Origin: Chitinophagales bacterium
GTDB lineage: Bacteria > Bacteroidota > Bacteroidia > Chitinophagales > JADIYW01
Length of the DNA: 64,000 nucleotides
Direction of reading: 5' to 3'
NCBI GenBank assembly: GCA_020636545.1
Contig: JACJXS010000008.1
Span: forward strand, 62,001-126,000
The position numbers were made by a program, and so were the translations under genes. Of the stretch, positions 16,636 through 25,757 are shown piece by piece. The notes below the pieces were generated by a model, which saw only the letters and a program-made list of their open reading frames with translations, was not told the origin of the DNA and searched no databases. Position 1 is the stretch's first letter. Each line of letters opens with the position of its first letter.

Positions 16636-18344
16636 AACTAAATTTTAAACAACGCTTATTTTTTTACTTTACGGTAATTTTTACACTCTCAATAATTGGA
16701 GTAACTATTTTTGAACGAAATAAAGAAAAAGTACAAAAAACAGAAACCTTAGAAGGAATTCTTGATGTTTACACCACAACAATTAGTTCGTTTTTATCTA
16801 AAAATCCAACAGATAACTTTTCTAATTTAGATAGTTTAGTTTCCTTATTTCCTTCAGAACTCCGAGTAAGCATAATTGATAAAGAAGGAATTGTAAATTA
16901 TGACAATACAATTAAAAATATCAACATCTTAAGTAACCACGCTCAGCGACCTGAAATTCTTGCATTAAAGACAAGTAATAAAGGTACTGATATTCGTAAT
17001 TCTGCATCTAAGAATCAAGCTTATCTATATTATGCCAAAGACAATGGAATAAATTTTATTCGTGTAGCCTTACCTTATAATATAAATACTAAAAACCTTC
17101 TAAAACCTGATAATTCCTTTGTTTATTTCATTCTAATCATCTATTTATCTGTACTATTTTTAATCAATAGTATTATTAATAAATTTGGAAAGTCAGTAAC
17201 CCAATTGCGAGATTTTGCTATCCATGCGAAGGTTATTCCATCAGAAAATAATTTTTCAGATAATGAATTAGATGAAATTGGTAAAAAACTTACTGAAAAT
17301 TATCTGTTATTAGAAAAATCAAAAAATGAGGTAAATGCAGAAAAGGAAAAGTTATTGCAACATATTCATAATTCCAAAGAAGGTATTTGCTTTTTTACGC
17401 CTCAAAAGGAAGTAGAATTTTACAATGGACATTTTATTCAATATCTACATCTTATAACAGATTCTGAAGAAGGTAATCCCAATGTGATTTTCACAGATAA
17501 AGCATTTGAGAAACTACACCTTTTCTTAAAAAATTCAACTGCAAATTTCTTAGATGATAAAATTTCTAAACAAGGTAAAATATTCCATCTTCGTTTAGTA
17601 TTTTTTGAAAACAAAGGATTTGAAATTATCTTGAACGATATCACACTCCAAGAGAAAACAAGAGTTCTAAAGCAAGAAATGACGGGCAATATTGCTCATG
17701 AACTCAGAACGCCAGTAACAGGAATTAGAGGTTATTTGGAAACTATTCTTACTCAAAAATTAGAGATTGATAAGCAGCTTTATTTTACGGAAAAAGCTTT
17801 CTTACAAACAAAAGTATTGTCAGAACTCATTCAAGATATGAGTTTAATTGCAAAAATTGAAGAGGCAGGATACACGTTTACGATGCAAGCCATACACTTA
17901 AAACCATTCTTAGAACAAATAAAAGAAGATTATACACTGCAATTTACTGAAAAACGAGTTCAATTTACAATCAATATTCCTGAAGAATGTACAATCAAAG
18001 GCAATCAAAATCTATTACATTCCGTTTTTAGAAATCTTATCGATAATGCACTCAGATATGCTGGAAATGATACAAATATCACTATCTATTTATACAATCA
18101 AGATGCTGATTTTTGTTACTTCTCATTCTATGATACAGGAAAAGGTATTGAAGATGAAAAACATCTTTCTCGAATATTTGAAAGATTTTATCGTGTAAAT
18201 GAAGGTCGAACTAGAGATATGGGCGGTTCTGGTTTAGGATTATCAATTGTTAAAAATGCTATCCAAATTCATGGAGGAACTATATATGCCAAAAATAGGA
18301 AAGAAGGCGGCTTAGAATTTCTATTTCATTTAAAAAGAGCATAA
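16632..18344 (+). CDS. PhoR-like sensor histidine kinase
   Basis: A 570-residue membrane kinase that would sense phosphate status through PhoU/Pst and phosphorylate the adjacent regulator. It has a membrane helix at about 9-24, an extracytoplasmic part of about 135 residues, a second helix at about 163-182, a linker that may hold a PAS-like domain (about 240-345), the dimerisation/phosphoacceptor domain with His356 in NIAHELRTPVTGIRGY, and an ATPase domain with N box NLIDNALRYAGND, G1 DTGKGI, F box FERFYRVNEG and G2 GGSGLGLSIVKN. It overlaps the regulator gene by 4 bases. The large extracytoplasmic part is longer than in E. coli PhoR, so another ligand cannot be excluded. Confidence 0.9.
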   Translation: MKLNFKQRLFFYFTVIFTLSIIGVTIFERNKEKVQKTETLEGILDVYTTTISSFLSKNPTDNFSNLDSLVSLFPSELRVSIIDKEGIVNYDNTIKNINILSNHAQRPEILALKTSNKGTDIRNSASKNQAYLYYAKDNGINFIRVALPYNINTKNLLKPDNSFVYFILIIYLSVLFLINSIINKFGKSVTQLRDFAIHAKVIPSENNFSDNELDEIGKKLTENYLLLEKSKNEVNAEKEKLLQHIHNSKEGICFFTPQKEVEFYNGHFIQYLHLITDSEEGNPNVIFTDKAFEKLHLFLKNSTANFLDDKISKQGKIFHLRLVFFENKGFEIILNDITLQEKTRVLKQEMTGNIAHELRTPVTGIRGYLETILTQKLEIDKQLYFTEKAFLQTKVLSELIQDMSLIAKIEEAGYTFTMQAIHLKPFLEQIKEDYTLQFTEKRVQFTINIPEECTIKGNQNLLHSVFRNLIDNALRYAGNDTNITIYLYNQDADFCYFSFYDTGKGIEDEKHLSRIFERFYRVNEGRTRDMGGSGLGLSIVKNAIQIHGGTIYAKNRKEGGLEFLFHLKRA

Positions 18345-18384
18345 AATTGAATAATATTATCAGTCGGAAATAAGATTAGTATAG

Positions 18385-18392
18385 TATCTTTG
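18385..18392 (+). promoter_or_regulatory. -7 promoter element of hflX (TATCTTTG), fixes the start codon
   Basis: A perfect TAnnTTTG element overlaps an in-frame TTG at 18390. Transcription should begin after it, so the ATG at 18402 must be the start codon and the mRNA has a leader of only a few bases. Confidence 0.65.
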
Positions 18393-18401
18393 TACGAACA
18401 G

Positions 18402-19583
18402 ATGATAGAAACATTACCACAATTGGAAGAGAGAGCAGTGCTTGTTGCATTGATTAGAGATGGACAAACTACTCAACAAGTAACTGAATATTTAGATGAA
18501 TTAGCATTTTTAGCTGAAACTGCGGGAGCTATTACTATCAATCGTTTTACACAAAAAATGCAACACCCTGATGTGCGATATTTTGTTGGCTCAGGTAAGT
18601 TAGAAGAAATACGTCAATACAATGAAATAGCTGAAATTTCCACAGTCATAATTGATGATGAAATTTCTCCAGCCCAACAACGAAATTTAGAAGCTGAATT
18701 GAAATGTAAAATATTAGACCGAACTAGTTTGATATTGGATATTTTTGCTCAAAGAGCCAAAACTGCACAAGCTAGAGCTCAAGTAGAATTGGCACAATTA
18801 CAATATTTACTGCCAAGATTAAAAGGCTTGTGGACACACTTAGAAAGACAACGTGGAGGTATTGGAATGCGTGGCCCAGGTGAGAAAGAAATTGAAACAG
18901 ATAGACGTGTCATTAACGATAAGATTGCGAAACTAAAACAAGATTTAGTAGTTTTAGATAAACAAGATGAGACAAGACGTAAAACTCGTGGAGAATTAGT
19001 AAGAGTGGCTTTGGTGGGTTATACCAATGTTGGAAAATCTACTATGATGAATCTTCTAAGCAAAAGCGATATTTTGGCTGAAAATATCCTTTTTGCAACT
19101 TTAGACACCACTGTCCGAAAAGTTGTGATTGATAATATGCCATTTTTATTAAGTGATACGGTGGGCTTCATACGTAAACTACCACATCATTTAGTAGAAA
19201 GTTTTAAATCTACTTTAGATGAAGCCAAAGAATCTGATATTATTGTCCATGTAGTTGATGCTTCGCACGAAAATTTCAGAGACCAAATTGATGTCGTTAA
19301 TCAAACTTTAGCAGATTTGAAGGTTATAGAACAACCACGATTGATAGTTTTTAATAAAATGGATTTGTACAAAGAAAAACATTTTGACAAATACTTACCA
19401 GAAGATGTAAAGGCAGAGTTATTACAAGAATTTGAGAAAAATATGAGTCATGCCATGAATAGCAATTGTGTGTTTATTTCGGCAACTGAAAAGGAAAACT
19501 TGGAGACATTAAGAAACATTATGGCACTGATGGTACAAGATATGTACCACAAACGTTATCCATATAGAAGTAATTTTCATTAA
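18402..19583 (+). CDS. hflX: GTPase HflX
   Basis: Ribosome-associated GTPase that splits stalled or heat-damaged 70S ribosomes. Order of domains: the N-terminal HflX domain (about 10-190, with VRYFVGSGKLEEI and DRTSLILDIFAQRAKTAQA), the glycine-rich GGIGMRGPGEKEIETDRR linker, then the G domain with G1 GYTNVGKST, G3 DTVGFIRKLPHHLVESF, G4 NKMD and G5 SATE. About 393 residues, normal length. I use the ATG at 18402, since the alternative TTG at 18390 lies inside the promoter element. The end of the gene takes part in a 15-bp direct repeat that continues downstream. Confidence 0.95.
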   Translation: MIETLPQLEERAVLVALIRDGQTTQQVTEYLDELAFLAETAGAITINRFTQKMQHPDVRYFVGSGKLEEIRQYNEIAEISTVIIDDEISPAQQRNLEAELKCKILDRTSLILDIFAQRAKTAQARAQVELAQLQYLLPRLKGLWTHLERQRGGIGMRGPGEKEIETDRRVINDKIAKLKQDLVVLDKQDETRRKTRGELVRVALVGYTNVGKSTMMNLLSKSDILAENILFATLDTTVRKVVIDNMPFLLSDTVGFIRKLPHHLVESFKSTLDEAKESDIIVHVVDASHENFRDQIDVVNQTLADLKVIEQPRLIVFNKMDLYKEKHFDKYLPEDVKAELLQEFEKNMSHAMNSNCVFISATEKENLETLRNIMALMVQDMYHKRYPYRSNFH

Positions 19584-19892
19584 ACTATACCTGAAAATAC
19601 CATTAAACTATACCTAAGAAGATAAGTGATTTTCAGTATTTTACTAAAAATTATTTTTCTAAAAGGCTTAGTAACTGTTGAATTTGCTGGTCTTTTATAT
19701 CTAATTGTTTTTTAGTGTTCAAGTTGGTTGTCTACATAATATGGATCATTAATTCTTTTAAATTGAATATTGTTAAAATTAATTTAATATAATGAAAAAA
19801 AATATTATCTTAGTAGATGAGATGGATAAACATTAGCAAACGCAACTTGTGGTCTTATGGCTCTTTCTTGGTAATTTTAAAAATATTTAATC
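19584..19892. other. 309-base gap without an evident gene
   Basis: Two things are visible. A 15-bp sequence ending ACTATACCT occurs at 19578-19592 (overlapping the hflX stop) and again at 19601-19615, a 23-bp period. On the minus strand, 19731-19651 encodes a start-less, 26-codon open stretch ending LDIKDQQIQQLLSLLEK then stop, which looks like the tail of a coiled-coil protein and may be a gene remnant. I see no RNA gene. The last 100 bases are very AT-rich and probably carry the promoter of the next gene. Confidence 0.4.
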
Positions 19893-20297
19893 ATGTTAGT
19901 AATTAGAAAAAACAACTACTTCAGCTTCTTTAACAAAATGCACATTTTGATTGATAATAAACAAGCTGGTTTCTTGGATTTTAAATCTCCTGAGAAAAAA
20001 ATTGAATTAGCACAAGATAATCTGGAAAAAGACCTGACAGTAAAGTTATCTGTTTTTAAGAAAACATTACCTGTAAAAGCAAACTCAACAATAATTATTG
20101 ATCAAAATAAAAGTTTTCAAATATTGTTTGTGTTAATGCTTATAAGTGCTGGATTGTTTTTTATACTTCCTAATTTTATAAGTAGTATGTATCTGCAATA
20201 TGCTTTATTAGTATGTCCTGTTTTGTACGTATTGTCGATGTTTTATTATACATTTTTAGGTAGAGATAATTTATTAGAAATAAAAGTGATAGATTAA
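19893..20297 (+). CDS. Small membrane protein with two helices, unknown function
   Basis: A 134-residue protein with a hydrophilic N-terminal half that looks beta-rich (about 1-68, with LIDNKQAGFLDF and KTLPVKANSTIIID) and two membrane helices close together (about 75-95 and 98-118). The N-terminal half is shaped like small sandwich domains that precede membrane anchors, but I do not recognise a family. It is flanked by a long AT-rich leader and followed by a strong terminator, so it is a single-gene transcript. Confidence 0.6.
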   Translation: MLVIRKNNYFSFFNKMHILIDNKQAGFLDFKSPEKKIELAQDNLEKDLTVKLSVFKKTLPVKANSTIIIDQNKSFQILFVLMLISAGLFFILPNFISSMYLQYALLVCPVLYVLSMFYYTFLGRDNLLEIKVID

Positions 20298-20330
20298 TCA
20301 TTGAAGTAATTTATAGGAAACTATTATCAT

Positions 20331-20358
20331 TATGCCGGCAGTTAAAGCTGTCGGCATA
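20331..20358 (+). terminator. Intrinsic terminator
   Basis: An 11-bp stem with one G-T pair (TATGCCGGCAG / CTGTCGGCATA) and a 6-base loop is followed by seven T residues, 33 bases after the stop of the small membrane protein. Confidence 0.9.
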
Positions 20359-20440
20359 TTTTTTTATATGATGTAATAATGCTTAAAACCGCTATATTTA
20401 AACTATATTATTTTTTGAGAACAACTGTAATTTTTAATCA

Positions 20441-21850
20441 TTGATAAACACAATAAAATATTATACATTTTTTTTTGCCATAGTATTCATTTTATTTGCT
20501 TTCTATAATATTCCTCAAATTATTAATTTTCCAGCTCAAGGTGCTCATCTTTGGCGACAAGCAGATGGCTTAGCTATGGTTTGGAATTATAAATTATTTA
20601 ATTTGCCATTTTTACAAACGGAGACTTTCAATCTACTATCTACTGAAGGAAAAGGCATTGCTGAATTTCCAATATTTTATTTTTTCGCGGCTCAATTTGT
20701 CAATCCAGAAAAAGCATTAAGAATATTGCATTTTGTAGTTTTAGTGTTAGGCTTTTTCGCAGTCTATCGTTTAGCATATTTTTACTTGAGAAATAATTTT
20801 TACACGGTTGCGGTTCTTTTGTTGTTTGCAAGCTCGCCATTAATTATTTTTTATGGTATAAATTTTATTATAGATGTTCCAGCACTCTGTTTTTCTTTAT
20901 TTGCTTGGTCTGTTTGGCTAGTAGATAATAATAAAAAATACAGTACACTTTTGAGTTTGAGCTTATTTAGTTTTGCAGCTTTATTGAAAGCAGTTCATGT
21001 GCTTAATTTTATTGTATTGTTTTACCTTTTATATAAAGAGAAACAAATCAATTTTAAAAATATTGTCCTTTTTTCTATTGCTATATGTATTCCAACAATT
21101 TGGTATTTTTATGCAAAATGGTATAATCATAACTATCACAATGATTATCTGTTTTTAAGTATTCAGCCGATTTTTATGATGTCTTTTTATGATATAGGAT
21201 TAGCAATTTGGAGGATTATTGTTTCTTGGTCTGCAACTTATTTTTGGCGACCTACAAGTGTTATATTAATTGTTGTTTTGAGCTATTATTTATTAAAAAA
21301 AGAGAAAAATGAATTATCTATAATGATAGTTTATACATTCGTATTAGATGTTATTTTTGCACTTTTATTTTTAGAAAAGCTAATTGAACATGAGTACTAT
21401 TATCCAATTTTTTATATAAATATTGTATTTGTATTGATTGGGTTTTTATATTTTTTGCAGAAACAGCATAAACAAAATTATATCAATATTGCATTATTGA
21501 TTTTTATTGGTATTAATCTCTTTTATTGTAAAAATAATACTGCAGAAAAACAAACAGTACAACGTATTGATTCCAAATTAATAAGTGTAGATTTTCAAAA
21601 TTTCCTAAATAAAAATCAATGTACTCAGAAGAAAACTGTTTTCTGTTATGATGACTTTAGTGTCAATCAATCTTTGTATGCCATAAAACGAAAAGGAATT
21701 ACACAATACAATCAAAATTGGAAAGAATTTATTCTTAAAAATAAAATTGATTTTGTTTTAGTGAGCGAACAATCCTTAGATAAAATCATAAAATCAGTAT
21801 ATCCTAAAAATATTTATACTTATAAAAACTACAAATTAATCGCTTTATAG
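20441..21850 (+). CDS. GT39-like membrane glycosyltransferase
   Basis: A 469-residue polytopic protein with about ten membrane helices. The first loop has AQGAHLWRQADGLAMVWNY, which matches the conserved HxWRQAD segment of Bacteroidota proteins related to the ArnT/PMT (GT39) group; these transfer a sugar from a lipid carrier in the periplasm. The C-terminal 100 residues are soluble. The start codon appears to be TTG at 20441, as there is no ATG before the conserved loop and the first helix begins right after it. It ends convergently, overlapping the siroheme gene by 6 bases. Donor and acceptor are unknown. Confidence 0.7.
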   Translation: MINTIKYYTFFFAIVFILFAFYNIPQIINFPAQGAHLWRQADGLAMVWNYKLFNLPFLQTETFNLLSTEGKGIAEFPIFYFFAAQFVNPEKALRILHFVVLVLGFFAVYRLAYFYLRNNFYTVAVLLLFASSPLIIFYGINFIIDVPALCFSLFAWSVWLVDNNKKYSTLLSLSLFSFAALLKAVHVLNFIVLFYLLYKEKQINFKNIVLFSIAICIPTIWYFYAKWYNHNYHNDYLFLSIQPIFMMSFYDIGLAIWRIIVSWSATYFWRPTSVILIVVLSYYLLKKEKNELSIMIVYTFVLDVIFALLFLEKLIEHEYYYPIFYINIVFVLIGFLYFLQKQHKQNYINIALLIFIGINLFYCKNNTAEKQTVQRIDSKLISVDFQNFLNKNQCTQKKTVFCYDDFSVNQSLYAIKRKGITQYNQNWKEFILKNKIDFVLVSEQSLDKIIKSVYPKNIYTYKNYKLIAL

Positions 21851-22420
21851 ATTTTCATTAAAAGGCTTAGTCAATTCATTTAATCGTGTAGCTTTTTCTG
21901 CTAAATTTCCCTTCAATTTTTCACGATAGACATTCATATTAACAATCAATTCATCGATATGCTCAGGTAATGTAGCCTCAAAAAATTCTCGTAATCTTTT
22001 TGCCATAGTTGGAGATTTTCCATTGGTAGAAATTCCAATTTTCAAATCACCTTTACTTACAATAGAACCTAAATAAAAGTCGCATAGTTCAGGTGTGTCC
22101 GCAACGTTGATTAGAATATTATTACTTTTCGCAGCCTTATATATTTCTAGGTTTGTGGCTTTGTTATTTGTCGCAGCAATGACTATTTGAAAGCCCAAAA
22201 CATCATCAGGTTCAAATGCTTTTTCTATCAAATGAATTTTTTTGTTATTTTGATATTGAGTTTTTATCGTTTCTGAAATTTTATCTGCAACTATTGTAAT
22301 AACTGCATCTGGAGAGCTTTTTAAAATAAAATTTAATTTCTCCATACAAACTTTTCCGCCTCCTACTATCAATAAATTTAAGGATTCCAGTTTCAAAAAT
22401 ATAGGATAGAGCGTATTCAA
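21845..22420 (-). CDS. Precorrin-2 dehydrogenase / sirohydrochlorin ferrochelatase (CysG N-terminal, Met8-like)
   Basis: A 191-residue NAD-dependent dehydrogenase that converts precorrin-2 to sirohydrochlorin on the way to siroheme, the cofactor of sulfite and nitrite reductases. The N-terminal Rossmann motif is LLIVGGGKVCMEKL, followed by IVIAATNNKATN and NVADTPELCDFYLGSIVSKG, both classic for the CysG N-terminal region. KIGISTNGKSPTMAKRLREF is the dimerisation and chelatase part. It is the second gene of a pair with the methyltransferase at 22425, separated by 4 bases, so the two reproduce a CysG fusion as separate chains. Sulfite or nitrite reductase genes are not in the window. Confidence 0.9.
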   Translation of the reverse strand: MNTLYPIFLKLESLNLLIVGGGKVCMEKLNFILKSSPDAVITIVADKISETIKTQYQNNKKIHLIEKAFEPDDVLGFQIVIAATNNKATNLEIYKAAKSNNILINVADTPELCDFYLGSIVSKGDLKIGISTNGKSPTMAKRLREFFEATLPEHIDELIVNMNVYREKLKGNLAEKATRLNELTKPFNENL

Positions 22421-22424
22421 AAAA

Positions 22425-23144
22425 TTAAGAATTTGAATTTTGAATAATAATCACAGCAGGCGATTTAATTTCATTTTCAGCGACTAATTGCTGTATGTTC
22501 TCCAAAGTTCCGATAACTTTCTGCTCATCAGGTAAGCTGCCATTTTGGATAACGGTAACTTTTGTATTGACTTTTCTATGTTGCTTAAAAGTATGGATAA
22601 TGTTTTCAAGCTGATTCATCCCCATTAGAATAACAACAGTAGCCGTTGATTGTGCCGCAAACTCAATATCTTTAGACATTTCACATTTTTCAGTTGTGCC
22701 TGTAACTAGCCAAACACTTTCATTTACGCCTCTTTGTGTTAATGGAATTTGATGCAAAGAAGGCAAACCAACTGCCGATGAAATCCCAGGAATAACTTCG
22801 ATATCGACATCATCTCGATTAGCTAAAACAAAATTAATTTCATCTTGAGCTCGACCAAAAATAAATGGATCACCGCCTTTCAGACGTACAACACAATGAT
22901 AAGCTTCTAAGTTTTCTAAAATCATTTGATTAATCTCATCTTGTGAAGCATAATGCTCACCCATTCGCTTCCCAACAAAAATTTTCTTTTCAGAGTAAGG
23001 AGCGTATTCTAATAAGCTTTCATCAATCAATGCATCATACAATACGACATCTGCTTGTTCCAAAGCTTTAGTGCCTTTTATTGTAATTAAATCAGGGTCT
23101 CCTGGACCAGCTCCAACTAAAATAAATTTTTTACGTTCTTTCAT
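22425..23144 (-). CDS. cobA: Uroporphyrinogen-III C-methyltransferase
   Basis: SAM-dependent enzyme that methylates uroporphyrinogen III at C-2 and C-7 to give precorrin-2. The 239 residues contain VGAGPGDPDLITIKG at the N-terminus, the DVVLYDALI strand, VVRLKGGDPFIFGRAQDE, and the ITPGISSA-type segment EVIPGISSAVGLPSLHQIPLT, with VWLVTGTTEK following. It is the first gene of a two-gene minus-strand operon with the precorrin-2 dehydrogenase. Length and motifs are standard for the stand-alone SUMT form. Confidence 0.94.
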   Translation of the reverse strand: MKERKKFILVGAGPGDPDLITIKGTKALEQADVVLYDALIDESLLEYAPYSEKKIFVGKRMGEHYASQDEINQMILENLEAYHCVVRLKGGDPFIFGRAQDEINFVLANRDDVDIEVIPGISSAVGLPSLHQIPLTQRGVNESVWLVTGTTEKCEMSKDIEFAAQSTATVVILMGMNQLENIIHTFKQHRKVNTKVTVIQNGSLPDEQKVIGTLENIQQLVAENEIKSPAVIIIQNSNS

Positions 23145-23203
23145 TTCGATGTAAATTTATGTAATTCTACAGACAAATGCCAAGCATAAACAATGCACAT
23201 TGT

Positions 23204-24091
23204 TTAATCTATTGATATATAAGGTAAAATCTTATCATAATATTCTGGGTGGTCTTTGATATAGTATAATTTTTGCAAATCTTCAATGGAATTGAATGGT
23301 TTTACTTTTGTTCTATACCCAATAATTTGTTTAGCAACTGTGCTAAATAAATATGGATTGGAAGTTAATTCCTCATAAGTTGCAGTATTGACATTAATTT
23401 TTCTTGTAAATTGTACTGGTGTTATTTTTATTTGTTCTTTTATTTTTTGATAAACCGTATCGTGAATACCATATACATCTTTAAGTTGCTCTTTTGAATA
23501 AAAACCACCTAATTTTTCTCTAAATTGAATTATTCTTTGAGCAAATACTTTGCCAATTCCATTAAGGCTTTCAAAATCATCTTGACTTGCACTATTGATT
23601 TCTATTATTCTTTTTGTAATAATAATCTGTTTCTTTGAAACTGGTTTGACATAAATATTTGACTTGAATTTCTGATATACTGTATCGTGAATACCGTAAA
23701 CTTCTTTTAGCTGCTCTAAAGTACTAAATCCACCGATTTTATCTCTATATTTTACAATTCGCTCTGCAAATACCTTCCCAATGCCTTTTAATCGTTGGAA
23801 ATCCTCTGCTGTTGAACTATTGATTTCTATTTTAGTATATTCATCGCTTATTTTATTGGATGTAAAACTCGAAAAGCTAGTTTTTTGCGTGTTATAGCTA
23901 TTGTTATCGATTTTTGCATTTTCTATTTGAGCTATTAATGTAAAATATTTAGTGCTATCAATTTTATTATTATTATCTGGTGATATTTTATTTATAATTG
24001 GATTCTTTAATATTATCAGCATGAAAATAATAGCTAATAATGCAACTAATGCATTTCTTTCTGAACGAGTATATGCCCATTTCTGACTCAA
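23204..24091 (-). CDS. Membrane-anchored protein with three helix-hairpin-helix repeats (ComEA-like)
   Basis: After an N-terminal TRSERNALVALL segment and one membrane helix, there are three tandem helix-hairpin-helix modules of about 65-75 residues. The first two are near copies (IEINSSTAEDFQRLKGIGKVF and IEINSASQDDFESLNGIGKVF, both followed by LKxVYGIHDTVYQKxK); the third is divergent. Such modules bind DNA backbone without sequence preference, as in ComEA, and relatives in Bacteroidota share the TRSERN start. The frame stays open to 24151, but those codons lie in the terminator of the upstream ompA-like gene, so I place the start at TTG 24091, which gives a normal N-terminus. A role in DNA uptake is inference. 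Confidence 0.8.
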   Translation of the reverse strand: MSQKWAYTRSERNALVALLAIIFMLIILKNPIINKISPDNNNKIDSTKYFTLIAQIENAKIDNNSYNTQKTSFSSFTSNKISDEYTKIEINSSTAEDFQRLKGIGKVFAERIVKYRDKIGGFSTLEQLKEVYGIHDTVYQKFKSNIYVKPVSKKQIIITKRIIEINSASQDDFESLNGIGKVFAQRIIQFREKLGGFYSKEQLKDVYGIHDTVYQKIKEQIKITPVQFTRKINVNTATYEELTSNPYLFSTVAKQIIGYRTKVKPFNSIEDLQKLYYIKDHPEYYDKILPYISID

Positions 24092-24122
24092 AGTTTTTAA
24101 TTCTTTATATAAATATATAAAA

Positions 24123-24148
24123 AAAGTCCTGCATTTATGCAGGACTTT
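24123..24148 (-). terminator. Intrinsic terminator of the OmpA-like gene
   Basis: An 11-bp perfect stem (AAAGTCCTGCA / TGCAGGACTTT) with a 4-base loop is followed on the minus strand by seven T residues, 22 bases after the stop at 24170. It lies inside the 5' extension of the next open frame, which argues against a start upstream of it. Confidence 0.88.
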
Positions 24149-24169
24149 CAAATATTTAATTTTGATTAG

Positions 24170-25600
24170 TTATTTTATTTTAATCTCAATTCTTCTGTTT
24201 GCTTGGTAATCAGCTTCTGTTTTTTCTGGAGAAACCTCAGGTTTTGTAGAACCATAGCCTTTAGCTGTTAATCTTGATTTATCAACGCCTTTAGAAATTA
24301 GATATTTAACAACAGCATCAGCTCTTGATTGAGACAATTTGTTATTTAGAGCCGCAGAACCTTTAGAGTCTGTGTGTCCACCAATTTCAAATTTAGCATT
24401 TGGTAATTGCTCAATCATGATTTTAGCTGCATTATCTAATATAGAATAAGACTCAGGTCTAATTGTAGCTTTTCCTAAGTCAAATTGGATATCTTTAAAG
24501 CCAGTATTAGCTTCTTGAATTACTTTTGCTTCAGGGCAACCTTTTGTTGATGCTGGACCAGCTTCATTTGGACATTTATCATCTTTGTCAGCAATACCAT
24601 CACCATCTTTGTCTGGACAACCAGCAGTTGATAATGGACCAGCTTCATTTGGACACTTATCAAATGAATCGATTATACCATCTCCATCACTATCAGGATT
24701 TGGACAACCACCAAATTCTGCCACACCTTTTACTGTAGGACAAGCATCTTTTGAATCAGGAATACCATCACCATCTGTATCAGGACAACCATTATGCTCA
24801 ATTACACCAGCAACTTCAGGGCATTCATCATCTTTATCAGGAATACCATCTCCATCTGTATCAGGACAGCCATTGAATTGTGCTATTCCAGCAACTTCTG
24901 GACACGCATCATCAATATCAGCAATACCATCACCATCTGTATCCACTAACTTAACTGGTTCTTCTTTTTTAACTGGCTCTTCGACAGTTTTGCCTTTACC
25001 TAAGTCAACCATTAAACCAGCACCAAAGAAAATATGATCTTCATTGTTTTTTACTGCAAAATTATATCCACCATAAGTATTTAAAGCGACATTATTAGCA
25101 ATTTTAAAGTTAATACCAGCACCAATTGGAATACCTAAGCCATTCACACTTTCTTTAGTTATAGCTTTTTCTGCCCAAGCACCTTGTATTTTAGCAAAGA
25201 TATAAGGTGCAACACCTGCATCTTCTTTTATTACATAACCATTGTTAAATTTGTAAACAGCAGATCCAGCATACAATAAGTTATAGGTATTTACTGCAGG
25301 CAAAGTTGGATCCGTGTTTTTGCTAGAAAATGCATAAGATGCAACATCAATACCTAATGCTATTGAAGCATTGAAGTTTCTCCAAAAACCAATTCTTGGA
25401 CCAAATGCAATAGGCGTTTTAAAGGTTTTAAGTTTGCCCATTTTAGGAGAATAGAAGTCTGCAACTTCCATACCAACACCTAAAGACCATTTGCTGTTTC
25501 CAACTGCACTAGTGGCTTTTTTTGGAGCTTTCATTTCGGCAAAGATTGATGTTGTTATCATCATACAGATTGCCATTAGTAATAAAATTCGTTTTCTCAT
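24170..25600 (-). CDS. OmpA-family outer-membrane protein with five thrombospondin type 3 repeats
   Basis: A 476-residue protein with a signal peptide, an eight-strand-barrel-like N-terminal domain (about 33-200), a Pro/Glu/Lys linker (VEEPVKKEEPVK), five calcium-binding TSP3 repeats (about 212-350, each of the type DTDGDGIPDxxDxCP), and a C-terminal OmpA domain (about 365-476) with the peptidoglycan-binding motif FEIGGHTDSKGSAALNNKLS and RADAVVKYL. It would tie the outer membrane to the cell wall. A promoter element TACCTTTG lies at 25654 to 25647 on the minus strand, giving a leader of about 40 bases. Such proteins are usually among the most abundant in Bacteroidota outer membranes. Confidence 0.92.
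   Translation of the reverse strand: MRKRILLLMAICMMITTSIFAEMKAPKKATSAVGNSKWSLGVGMEVADFYSPKMGKLKTFKTPIAFGPRIGFWRNFNASIALGIDVASYAFSSKNTDPTLPAVNTYNLLYAGSAVYKFNNGYVIKEDAGVAPYIFAKIQGAWAEKAITKESVNGLGIPIGAGINFKIANNVALNTYGGYNFAVKNNEDHIFFGAGLMVDLGKGKTVEEPVKKEEPVKLVDTDGDGIADIDDACPEVAGIAQFNGCPDTDGDGIPDKDDECPEVAGVIEHNGCPDTDGDGIPDSKDACPTVKGVAEFGGCPNPDSDGDGIIDSFDKCPNEAGPLSTAGCPDKDGDGIADKDDKCPNEAGPASTKGCPEAKVIQEANTGFKDIQFDLGKATIRPESYSILDNAAKIMIEQLPNAKFEIGGHTDSKGSAALNNKLSQSRADAVVKYLISKGVDKSRLTAKGYGSTKPEVSPEKTEADYQANRRIEIKIK
24540..24950 (-). repeat. Five tandem 80-90 bp repeats encoding TSP3 calcium-binding units
   Basis: Each unit encodes Asp-x-Asp-Gly-Asp-Gly-Ile followed by Asp-x-Cys-Pro and ends Gly-Cys-Pro. 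Units 2-3 and units 4-5 are especially alike at the DNA level (for example GATGGTATT in each). The fourth unit carries an additional Asn-Pro-Asp insertion. The array is within the coding region and in frame, so unit number could vary by recombination without a frameshift. Confidence 0.8.
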
Positions 25601-25757
25601 AAGATACTTTATTTGTTATAAATTTAAGTAAATAGTTTGTTTGAACCAAAGGTAAATAATTTTTTTAATAATCATCAAAAAAAGTTAAAATATTTAAAAC
25701 TCCAATATTTTAAAAATATTAGAAGAATATCAAGCTAAATATTTAATTTCGGTTTCT

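Noticed and set aside
24540..24950. Periodic repeats that might be taken for a CRISPR array
   Set aside because: The units are contiguous and in frame and encode TSP3 calcium-binding repeats; there are no spacers and no cas genes.
24526..25037. Repetitive open frames on the plus strand opposite the OmpA-like gene
   Set aside because: Their repeats (Pro-Ser and His-Leu rich) are just the antisense of the TSP3 repeat array.
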